Shown here: one piece after another, positions 24,407 to 32,891 of the stretch
How the letters are laid out: each line of letters starts with the position of its first letter
Numbering within the stretch: position 1 is the stretch's first letter
Source of the DNA: Stenotrophomonas sp. 364
Lineage (GTDB): Bacteria; Pseudomonadota; Gammaproteobacteria; Xanthomonadales; Xanthomonadaceae
Assembly (NCBI RefSeq): GCF_009832905.1
Contig: NZ_CP047135.1
Span: forward strand, 3,822,001 to 3,886,000
Length of the DNA stretch: 64,000 bases
Reading direction: 5' to 3'
Made by a program: the position numbers and the translations under genes
The notes under the pieces: generated by a model
Told to the model about the DNA's origin: nothing
What the model saw: the letters and a program-made list of their open reading frames with translations, nothing else
The model's database searches: none

Positions 24407-25768
24407 CTACGCAGGTGCCCGCCGGACAGGAGGCAGGGATGGCAGGCAGATGCGGGCAACCAGGCCACCGCCCTCGCGCGCCAGCAGCTGCAGCTCGCCG
24501 CCATGCTGGTGGGCCGCGCCCTGCGCCACGGCCAGTCCCAGGCCAATTCCGCCGGTGCTGCGATTGCGTGACCCTTCATGGCGCTGGAATGGCTGCAGCA
24601 GACGGGCCTTGTCGGCGTCGGCGATGCCGGGACCGCGGTCGGCCACCTCCATCAGGATCACGCCATCGCCCCTGTCCAGGCGTACCTCGGCTGCGCCGGC
24701 GTAACGGAGCGCGTTGTCGATGAGGTTGTCCACCGCGCGCCGCAGCTGCAGCGCATCGACGGGAAGGGTGACCGGGTCGGCATGCGTGAGCCGTACATCC
24801 GCGCCACGTGCCTGCGCGTGCTGGGCGCATTCCTCCAGCAGCAGGTGCAGCGCGCTGGGATGGCGCTGCGCGGCATGCAGTTCGCCGCGTGCATAGTCGA
24901 GTACCTGGTCGATCATGCTGGTCATGCGCGCGATATCGGCCACCATGCGCTCGGCCTGCGCCGGCGGTGCGCTGTCGGCGCGCAGGCGCAGGCCGGTAAG
25001 GGGCGTGCGCAGGTCGTGGGCGACCGCGGCCAACATGCGGGTCACCTCATGGGCCTGGTCGCGCAGGCGTTCGCGCGCGGCGTTCATCGCCTCGGCCATG
25101 ACCTGCACTTCGCGCGGCCCCTCCACGGGCAGGCGCGCGGTGGACTGCAGCGACAGGTCCGCGCTGGCATCGGCCAGGCGGCGCAGCGGTCCGGTCACCC
25201 GCAGCGCCAGCCAGGCCGCCAGCGGCGCCAGCAGTACCGCGCCAGCCAACAGGGCCAGCAGCACCTGGCGTCGCCATTGCAGCAGCGCGCTGTAGTCGGC
25301 GCCGACCACGGTCCACTGGCCATCAGGCCGCTGCACCGCCAGCTCGAACGCCGGCCACAACAGACCGGGCAACAGCAATGCCTCTTCCACCGTGGCGCGC
25401 TGCTCGGGGCCACTGGCCAGCAGCTGCCCCTGCTTGATCACCTGTACCTGCACGGCAGTGGGATCGGTGCTGCGCTGCCAGACTGTGCGCACCCGCGCGC
25501 GCGGCACGCCCAGGCGGGCCGCCACCACGCTGCTCATCCAGTCGTTGTTGCTGCCCGCCGGCGGCTGCGCCTGCCGCCAGCGGCGCAGGCCCAGGTCGGC
25601 GGCCGCGCGCTCGCCAGCCATCACCTGGAGCGCCTGCTGCAGGTTCATCTGCGGCGCGGCCGGGCTGGGCAGCGCCCACACCACGGCGAAGCTGACCGCC
25701 TGCGCCACCAGCAGCGTGGCCAGGGTCAGCAGGGCCACCCAGGTGGCGGTACGCCAGGGGCGGCTCAT
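24407..25768 (-). CDS. sensor histidine kinase
   Basis: A 453-residue inner-membrane kinase. Two membrane helices (about residues 10-33 and 168-192) enclose a 135-residue periplasmic sensor. A HAMP region follows, then HisKA with AVAHDLRTPLTG (phospho-acceptor His 251), and a HATPase with the N box NLIDNALRYAG, the DRGPGIAD box and GGIGLGLAVAQ. It overlaps the response regulator stop (ATGA), so both are made together. Signal unknown. Confidence 0.92.
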   Translation of the reverse strand: MSRPWRTATWVALLTLATLLVAQAVSFAVVWALPSPAAPQMNLQQALQVMAGERAAADLGLRRWRQAQPPAGSNNDWMSSVVAARLGVPRARVRTVWQRSTDPTAVQVQVIKQGQLLASGPEQRATVEEALLLPGLLWPAFELAVQRPDGQWTVVGADYSALLQWRRQVLLALLAGAVLLAPLAAWLALRVTGPLRRLADASADLSLQSTARLPVEGPREVQVMAEAMNAARERLRDQAHEVTRMLAAVAHDLRTPLTGLRLRADSAPPAQAERMVADIARMTSMIDQVLDYARGELHAAQRHPSALHLLLEECAQHAQARGADVRLTHADPVTLPVDALQLRRAVDNLIDNALRYAGAAEVRLDRGDGVILMEVADRGPGIADADKARLLQPFQRHEGSRNRSTGGIGLGLAVAQGAAHQHGGELQLLAREGGGLVARICLPSLPPVRRAPA

Positions 25769-26475
25769 CGGCGGGTAACCGGCGCTGCGAAGCGATAGCC
25801 CTCCCCGCGCAGGGTCTGCACCAACGCGTCGCCGCCCGTGGCTGCCTGGGCGAGCTTGCGGCGCAGGCGGCTGACCGCCAGGTCGATGGCGCGATCGAAC
25901 GGTTCGCTGTCCTCGCCACGGGTGAGCCGCAGCAGCTGCTCGCGGCTGAGCACGCGGCCGGCGCGTTCGGCCAGCACGCGCAGCAGCGCGAACTCGCCGC
26001 GGGTGAGGGCGATTTCATTGGCCTGCGGCGTCAGCAGACGGTGCTGCTCCACCTGCAATTGCCAGCCCTCGAAGTGCAGCGTGGTGGAAGGCGCGACCAT
26101 CTCCCCCTTGTGCGCGCGGCGCAGCAGCGCGCGTACGCGGGCCAGCAGCTCGCGCGGGTCGAATGGCTTGGCCAGGTAGTCGTCGGCCCCCATCTCCAAC
26201 CCGATCACGCGATCGGGGGTGCTGCCCATCGCGCTGAGCATCAGGATCGGGATGCCGCTGGCCTGCAATCGTCGGCAGACCGACAGGCCGTCTTCGCCGG
26301 GCATCATCCAGTCGAGCACGATGAGGGCGGTACGCTGCTGGGCCAGCAATGCATCGAGCATGGCCGCATCGGCGGCCACACGCACCTGGTAGCCGTGCTG
26401 GCGCAGGCAGTCGGCGATGGCGTCGCGGATACTGGCGTCGTCGTCCACCACCACGATGTCGATTGCTGCAGGCAT
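25765..26475 (-). CDS. OmpR-family response regulator
   Basis: A 236-residue regulator with an N-terminal receiver (VVVDDDASIRDAI, phospho-acceptor Asp 55 in VLDWMMPGEDG, LSAMGS and a Lys in LAKPFDP) and a C-terminal winged helix (LTRGEFALLRVLAERAGRVLSREQLL ... VSRLRRKLA ... TLRGEGYRF). It pairs with the kinase that overlaps its stop. An 11-base-spaced direct repeat lies in the divergent promoter between it and the aspartyl protease gene. Confidence 0.93.
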   Translation of the reverse strand: MPAAIDIVVVDDDASIRDAIADCLRQHGYQVRVAADAAMLDALLAQQRTALIVLDWMMPGEDGLSVCRRLQASGIPILMLSAMGSTPDRVIGLEMGADDYLAKPFDPRELLARVRALLRRAHKGEMVAPSTTLHFEGWQLQVEQHRLLTPQANEIALTRGEFALLRVLAERAGRVLSREQLLRLTRGEDSEPFDRAIDLAVSRLRRKLAQAATGGDALVQTLRGEGYRFAAPVTRR

Positions 26476-26496
26476 GCGCCGATTATGGCGTGGGTT

Positions 26497-26547
26497 TGTA
26501 TCGGGAGTGTATCGACACGCGCGCCACGCCGACATCGTCCCGATACC
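26497..26547. promoter_or_regulatory. direct repeats in divergent RR/protease promoter
   Basis: TGTATCG occurs at 26497-26503 and 26508-26514, eleven bases apart, the usual spacing for tandem binding of OmpR/PhoB-type regulators. An inverted copy, CGATAC, lies at 26541-26546. The 112-base gap serves both the response regulator (-) and the protease (+). Confidence 0.5.
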
Positions 26548-26587
26548 GCCAACGGTTGTACTGGCCTCCCCTAACGGAGACCGTCCC

Positions 26588-27505
26588 ATGCGCATCACGC
26601 CCCTGCTCGCCCTTGCCTGCCTGACCACCCTGCCCGCGCAGGCCGCCACGGCCACCCATGAGATCCCGATGTGGATGCAGGGTGGCCACCCTACCGTCGC
26701 GGTGCAGCTGGGTGACAGCGTGGAGCCGCTGCACTTCGTGATCGACAGTGCGGCCGGGGCCACGGTGATGGACCAGGCCACGGCGCGACGACTGGGGCTG
26801 GATGACCCTGAAGCGGCAGGCGTCGAGGTGGAGGGTGCCACCGATAGCAGCGCGGTGCTGCGCCGTACCCGCACCACGCGCTGGCAGGTGGGCACCCTCT
26901 CGTTCGAGGCTGCGACCATGCAGACCGACCTGAGCCAGCTGGGCAAGGATGGGCGCCGCATCGATGGCATCCTCGGCAACGATGTCACCGACCGCTTCGA
27001 TACCACCTTCGATATCGCCGGCCAGCGCGTGCTGCTGCAGCCGCCAGGCCGGATGCCGGCAGATTCCGGCTGCGCACCCAACGCCGTGCCGGTCCGCGAT
27101 GCGAGCATGCAACGGTTCGGTTTCATCCCGGTCCAGTTGGGTTCGCCGGCCGTGGAGGCCATCGCGGTAGTGGACACCGGCGCCGCGCAGACCGTCCTCA
27201 ACAGCACCGCAGCCGGTGCGCTGGGCCTGCGCACCGATGGGAGCGATGCGCGCGTGCGGGTACGCGAAAAAGGCACCCGCGGGCTGGGCGAGCGTGTGAT
27301 GGAGACCTGGCTGGCCACGTTGCCGGGCCTGCGCATGGGCCGTTGGCAGCACGCCCCGCTGGAGGTGCGGATCAGTGAGCTGCCGGTGTTCGCCTCGCTG
27401 GGATTGAAGGAGCGGCCGGCGTTGATCCTGGGGGCCGATGCGATGGCTGATACGCAGGTGCAGGTGGGCAGCGGCGCGGCGTGGGTCTGCCTGCGGCGCG
27501 GATGA
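26588..27505 (+). CDS. secreted retropepsin-like aspartyl protease
   Basis: A 305-residue protein with a signal peptide ending near AQAA. It has two half-barrels of the retropepsin/aspartyl-protease fold. The first catalytic loop reads FVIDSAAGATVMD (Asp 53) and the second AVVDTGAAQTVLN (Asp 196), so both aspartates are present, though the first loop has Ser-Ala in place of Thr/Ser-Gly. LGNDVTDRFDTTFDI and ILGADAMAD are the matching later motifs. Likely periplasmic or secreted. It is divergent from the OmpR-type regulator and may be its target. Confidence 0.8.
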   Translation: MRITPLLALACLTTLPAQAATATHEIPMWMQGGHPTVAVQLGDSVEPLHFVIDSAAGATVMDQATARRLGLDDPEAAGVEVEGATDSSAVLRRTRTTRWQVGTLSFEAATMQTDLSQLGKDGRRIDGILGNDVTDRFDTTFDIAGQRVLLQPPGRMPADSGCAPNAVPVRDASMQRFGFIPVQLGSPAVEAIAVVDTGAAQTVLNSTAAGALGLRTDGSDARVRVREKGTRGLGERVMETWLATLPGLRMGRWQHAPLEVRISELPVFASLGLKERPALILGADAMADTQVQVGSGAAWVCLRRG

Positions 27506-27627
27506 CCCACGCTGATGCCAGTGCCCAGGCAGCTCGATCCGCCCGGTGCGGCCGGTCCCCAACGTGTAGCCGCCAGGGAGCGGCCCGACGCATCGTGACG
27601 TGCGGTGAGGCGATCAGGCGCGCACAA

Positions 27628-27656
27628 AAAAAACCCCGCCTTCCGGCGGGGTTTTT
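27628..27656. terminator. bidirectional terminator between protease and groEL
   Basis: CCCCGCC (27634-27640) - TTCC - GGCGGGG (27645-27651) with an A-run before and a T-run after, so it works in both directions, ending the protease transcript and the groESL transcript. Confidence 0.9.
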
Positions 27657-27813
27657 CGTCGTACGTTGGCGCATGGTGGGTACCGACCATCGGCATGCCC
27701 TCCTTTCGGGCGAGCACCCTTCGGGCCGTCGCACGCGACGCTGGCAACGGTATTCGCCGTTGCCTGCGGTACCTACCGCTCCGATGTGTGCCGACCGATG
27801 GCCGGCATCTCCA

Positions 27814-29529
<1,716 letters not shown>

Positions 29530-29547
29530 TCAGTCCGGCTACCGCGC

Positions 29548-29570
29548 AGCGGGGCAGAGCCCCGCTCTAC
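29548..29570 (-). repeat. GTAG hairpin repeat (SMAG-like), inverted partner
   Basis: On the - strand it reads GTAG then AGCGGGGC-TCT-GCCCCGCT, an eight-base perfect stem. Together with the copy at 29480 it forms an inverted dimer inside the groES-groEL gap, within the operon transcript. Confidence 0.65.
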
Positions 29571-29574
29571 GTCA

Positions 29575-29859
29575 TCAGATGATGGCGAGGATGTCGTCTT
29601 CGCGCAGGACCTTGTACTCGACGCCATCGGACTTGTAGCTGCTGCCGGCGTACTGGCCGTAGATGACCTTGTCACCGACCTTCAGCGACGGCGCGCGGAC
29701 GCTGCCGTTGTCCAGGGGCTTGCCCGGGCCGACGGCCACGACTTCACCCTTGGTCGACTTTTCCTTGGCGGAATCCGGAATCACGATGCCGCCGGACGAG
29801 ATTTCGTCGGCTTCGATCGGCTTGACTACGACGCGGTCATGAAGCGGCTTGATGCTCAT
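29575..29859 (-). CDS. groES: co-chaperonin GroES (Hsp10)
   Basis: A 94-residue lid subunit of the GroEL chamber. The sequence [20 protein letters not shown] is canonical, followed by the mobile loop [14 protein letters not shown] that contacts GroEL, and ends [12 protein letters not shown]. An in-frame extension up to 29943 exists but the ATG at 29859, preceded by an AAGGG site, is the family start. First gene of the groESL operon under a CIRCE-type site. Confidence 0.98.
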   Translation of the reverse strand: MSIKPLHDRVVVKPIEADEISSGGIVIPDSAKEKSTKGEVVAVGPGKPLDNGSVRAPSLKVGDKVIYGQYAGSSYKSDGVEYKVLREDDILAII

Positions 29860-29906
29860 GTGAGACCCTTTTAAGTTGTTGATTGGTCTAGGAAAGTCTG
29901 GCGATG

Positions 29907-29933
29907 TTAGCACTCGCACAGGGCGACTGCCAG
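29907..29933 (-). promoter_or_regulatory. CIRCE-like operator (HrcA site) of groESL
   Basis: The + strand reads TTAGCACTC-N9-GACTGCCAG; the CIRCE consensus is TTAGCACTC-N9-GAGTGCTAA. One half is perfect and the other matches six of nine. It lies 48 bases upstream of groES, where the HrcA repressor binds. Heat-shock control through HrcA is therefore likely. Confidence 0.75.
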
Positions 29934-29944
29934 CCACGCTCACG

Positions 29945-29965
29945 AAAAAACCCGACGGTGCGGGT
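29945..29965 (-). terminator. intrinsic terminator pointing into groES
   Basis: On the - strand ACCCG-CACCGT-CGGGT is followed by a TTTTTT run. It would end transcripts coming from higher coordinates on the - strand, yet I find no - strand gene there before the + strand endonuclease gene. Confidence 0.55.
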
Positions 29966-30098
29966 ACAGAGCAGAGATGGTGCTGGGCACTTCCCTTTCA
30001 AGGGGGGGCGAGGGAGAAATTTTTCTCGCCTGCGGCCGGTGGGGGGCCCGAGGCAAGGTCAACCGCACCTCGAGTCTGCGGGCGTGGCGCGCCGGGCT

Positions 30099-30194
30099 GG
30101 TAGGGGTGGGGCTGCGGGACACGCTGCAAGTACGTCCCTGTAAGCTCCGTCGCCGCATCCATGCGGCTCAGGGTCCCGCATCCCCACCCCTACC
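30099..30194. repeat. structured repeat element, copy A
   Basis: Outer arms 30099-30120 and 30173-30194 pair in 21 of 22 positions. Inside are GGGACACGCTGCAAG, CCTGTAAGCTCCG and a small hairpin GCCGCAT/ATGCGGC (30152-30167). The core is shared, in inverted orientation, with the element at 30301-30486, but the outer arms differ in sequence. Confidence 0.7.
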
Positions 30195-30300
30195 ACCCCT
30201 CAGACACTCTGCCGTTGCTCCCGGAGCAGCAGAACCAAGAGGCACTTGACCGCCAAGCAGATAAGGCGGCCGCTCTCCGCAGGCCCCAGCCAACTGTCTG

Positions 30301-30486
30301 GGGCGGGGGTGTGAGGGTTTACGGGACCCTCCACCGCATGGATGCGGTGGCGGAGCTTACAGGGGTGAGGACGCATTGCATGCGAGGCACTGCCTCGCAT
30401 GCGTCCGAACGCACAGCCGCCAGCGGCTGGGCCGGGCCGCGGAGCGGGACTTGCAGCGTGTCCCGTGAACCCTCACACCCCCGCCC
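30301..30486. repeat. structured repeat element, copy B with insertion
   Basis: Outer arms 30301-30327 and 30460-30486 pair in 26 of 27 positions. Read on the - strand, the inner core matches copy A (GGGACACGCTGCAAG ... CCTGTAAGCTCCG ... hairpin ... GGGTCCCG) but about 90 bases are inserted, including a palindrome GCATGCGAGGCA-C-TGCCTCGCATGC (30378-30402). The inner hairpin here is CCACCGCAT/ATGCGGTGG. Confidence 0.7.
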
Positions 30487-30676
30487 AGCCTGCAGGACCG
30501 GCCAACCGAGGCTCTGGCTCTGGCTCCGGCTCTTCAGCTTCGAAAAAAAAAGAACCCTCCCCCGCCAATTCCTTGACGCACGTCCCACTGCGGAAGGCCG
30601 ATCCCGTCATATCGATAGATGTGTCATCTGGATTGATTAGATTCGGCCAGCAATACCCAATCACAAGGAGACGTAG

Positions 30677-32482
30677 ATGAGGTTGCTTACACCGCTGTCC
30701 CTGGGGTGCCTGCTCGCATTGGCCGCCAACGCCGCCCAGGCAGACGTATTCATCAATGAACTGCATTACGACGACAGCACGCCCGCCGGCGATGTCGGCG
30801 AAGCCATCGAAGTCGTCGCCACCGGCGGAGAAGACCTCAGCACCTACCGCCTCTACCTCTACAACGGCAGCAACCCGTCCGCGGCCACCGTCTACGCCAA
30901 CAACCCGGTCCCCGCCGGCGCTGCCGCTGGGTGCGGCAAGGCCACCCTGGCCACCGTCACCTACCCCACCAACGGCCTCCAGAACGGCGCCAACGACGGC
31001 ATCGCCCTCGTCGACGCCAACGGCAAGGTCGTCCAGTTCATCAGCTACGAAGGCACCATCACCGCCAGCGGCGGCCCCGCCGCCGGACTGACCAGCCAGA
31101 ACATCCCCGTCAGCGAAAGCAACAGCACCGCCCCCGGCACCTCCCTCCAGCTCACCGGCAGCGGCAGCCAGTACGCCCACTTCACCTGGGCCGAATCGGC
31201 CAAACAGACCTTCGGTGCCTGCAACAACGGCCAGACCTTCAGCGGCAGCGGCGGCACCGGTCCCAACACCCCGCCGTCGGTGCGCACCACCACCCCCGAA
31301 CAGGGCGCCAGCACCTTCCCGGCCGCCGCCGACCTCCGCGTCACCTTCAGCGAAACCGTCACCCTGGCCAGCGGCGCGTTCGTGCTCAGCTGCGGCCAGT
31401 CCGGCACCGTGCCGCTCAGCCACGCCAGCAGCGGCAGCACCTTCACCGTCTCCACCAACACCGCCCTGGTGGCCGGCGAAGCCTGCCGGTTCGACATCCG
31501 CGCCACCAAGGTCAGCGACGCCCAGGGCGCCCGCCCCGCCGCCGACACCCGCATTGCCTTCACCGTGGCCAGCAGCACCGGCAACCCCGACCCGGGCAAT
31601 CCCGACCCCGGCAACCCGGGCACCCCCGGCGAGTACTACTCGCGCGTCAACACCGCCAATCCCAGCCAGCTGCGCTGCTCGCTGCATGAAACCATCAAGG
31701 GCCATACCGCCTACCCGTACAGCGGCTCGGGCACCAGCACCTGGACCATCCTGGAAATCGCCGACGAAGATCCCAACAACAGCGGCAAGATCCTGGACGC
31801 CTACCGCAACCGCAGCTACACCAAGGTCAGCGGCCGCGCGGGCACCGGCAGCGGCTTGACCTACAACCGCGAGCACACCTGGCCCAACTCGCTGGGCTTT
31901 GCCAACACCACCGGCGACAAGGGCCTGCCGTATGCGCCCTACACCGACACCCACATGCTGTACCTGACCGACGCACAGTGGAACGCCGACCGCGGCAACA
32001 AGCCGTTCGGCAAGTGCGACAGCAACTGCGGCGAGCGCGCCACCGAGTCCAACAACGGCGTCGGCGGCGGCAGCGGCGGCTATCCGGGCAACTCCAACTG
32101 GGTGCGCACGCCGGACGGCAATACCGGCACCTTCGAAGTATGGGGCCACCGCAAGGGCGACATGGCGCGGGCCGTGATGTACATGGCCATCCGCTATGAA
32201 GGGGGCAAGGACGCCAAGACCGGGCAGTCCGAACCCGACCTGGAGCTCACCGACGACCGGGCCAAAATCGTCAAGACCTCGGCCTCGCCGGCGTACATGG
32301 GCCTGCTCTCGACCCTGATCGAATGGCACCTGTCCGATCCGCCGGATGCCGCCGAACGCGCCCGCAATGAAGTGATTTACAGCTTCCAGGGCAACCGCAA
32401 TCCGTTCATCGACCACCCCGAATGGGCCACCCCGGCCCTGTTCACCTCGGCCAAGCCGACCAGCTGCCAGCTGCTCAACTGA
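30677..32482 (+). CDS. secreted endonuclease I with lamin-tail-like domain
   Basis: A 601-residue exported nuclease. A signal peptide ends near AAQA. Residues about 23-170 are like a lamin-tail domain (VFINELHYDDSTPAGDVGEAIEV...); about 200-295 like an SbsA-type Ig domain (PPSVRTTTPEQGASTFPAAADLRVTFSE); a DPGNPDPGNPG linker follows; then the endonuclease I catalytic domain with the His-Asn metal site YNREHTWPNS, the HRKGDMARAVMYMAIRYEG helix and QGNRNPFIDHP near the end. Probable extracellular DNA/RNA degradation for nutrient supply or biofilm turnover. AAGGAG precedes the ATG. A strong hairpin follows the stop. Confidence 0.9.
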   Translation: MRLLTPLSLGCLLALAANAAQADVFINELHYDDSTPAGDVGEAIEVVATGGEDLSTYRLYLYNGSNPSAATVYANNPVPAGAAAGCGKATLATVTYPTNGLQNGANDGIALVDANGKVVQFISYEGTITASGGPAAGLTSQNIPVSESNSTAPGTSLQLTGSGSQYAHFTWAESAKQTFGACNNGQTFSGSGGTGPNTPPSVRTTTPEQGASTFPAAADLRVTFSETVTLASGAFVLSCGQSGTVPLSHASSGSTFTVSTNTALVAGEACRFDIRATKVSDAQGARPAADTRIAFTVASSTGNPDPGNPDPGNPGTPGEYYSRVNTANPSQLRCSLHETIKGHTAYPYSGSGTSTWTILEIADEDPNNSGKILDAYRNRSYTKVSGRAGTGSGLTYNREHTWPNSLGFANTTGDKGLPYAPYTDTHMLYLTDAQWNADRGNKPFGKCDSNCGERATESNNGVGGGSGGYPGNSNWVRTPDGNTGTFEVWGHRKGDMARAVMYMAIRYEGGKDAKTGQSEPDLELTDDRAKIVKTSASPAYMGLLSTLIEWHLSDPPDAAERARNEVIYSFQGNRNPFIDHPEWATPALFTSAKPTSCQLLN

Positions 32483-32488
32483 GCCCCG

Positions 32489-32517
32489 CCGGCCGGCGCC
32501 GCAACGGCGCCGGTCGG
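32489..32517 (+). terminator. strong GC hairpin after the endonuclease gene
   Basis: CCGGCGCCG-CAA-CGGCGCCGG (32493-32513), extendable outwards to 13 pairs with one G-T. No U-tract, but the stem is very stable and lies just after the stop codon. Confidence 0.6.
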
Positions 32518-32538
32518 ACCATTCGGGTCCGGCAGTCC

Positions 32539-32544
32539 TATACT
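32539..32544 (+). promoter_or_regulatory. -10 box TATACT of the cutA operon
   Basis: TATACT matches the sigma-70 -10 consensus in five of six bases and lies nine bases upstream of the cutA ATG, so transcription would start within a base or two of the start codon. Translation would then be leaderless or nearly so. Confidence 0.5.
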
Positions 32545-32552
32545 CGGCGGTC

Positions 32553-32891
32553 ATGTCTTCCGTCGATCCCGTATTCATGCTGTTCACCACCTGCCCCGAC
32601 GCGGCCACCGCGACGCGGCTGGCGCGTGCGCTGGTGGAAGAACGCCTGGCGGCGTGTGTCACCCGCCTGGACGGGGCGCACTCCACCTACCGCTGGCACG
32701 GGGAGATCAGCGAGGACCACGAGGTCCAGCTGCTGATCAAGACCACCGGCAGCCGCCTGGACGCGGCCATCGCACGGGTGCAGGCGCTGCATCCGTATGA
32801 ACTCCCGGAGTGCATCGCGGTCGAAACCCGCGCCGGCCTGCCGGCGTACCTGGACTGGATTCGGGCGCAGACCCGTGAGGAAAGTGATTGA
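32553..32891 (+). CDS. cutA: divalent-cation tolerance protein CutA
   Basis: A 112-residue trimeric cytoplasmic protein of the CutA1 family, linked to copper/divalent metal tolerance though its exact action is unsettled. Typical features: an N-terminal strand VFMLFTTCPD, LVEERLAACVTRLDGAHSTYRWHGEI, HEVQLLIKTT and HPYELPECIAV. The stop overlaps the dsbD start by one base (TGATG), so it is cotranscribed with the redox genes. Confidence 0.95.
   Translation: MSSVDPVFMLFTTCPDAATATRLARALVEERLAACVTRLDGAHSTYRWHGEISEDHEVQLLIKTTGSRLDAAIARVQALHPYELPECIAVETRAGLPAYLDWIRAQTREESD

Larger units (their letters stand above)
29966..30676. other. gene-free stretch rich in hairpin repeats
   Basis: About 700 bases between groES and the endonuclease gene. 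I see no supportable protein gene. It holds two long hairpin elements (30099-30194 and 30301-30486), a 12-base-arm palindrome, and a promoter/ribosome site for the endonuclease at the right end (AAGGAG at about 30664). Confidence 0.65.

Noticed and set aside
30099..30486. CRISPR array
   Set aside because: Only two inverted copies of unequal length, not direct repeats with regular spacers.
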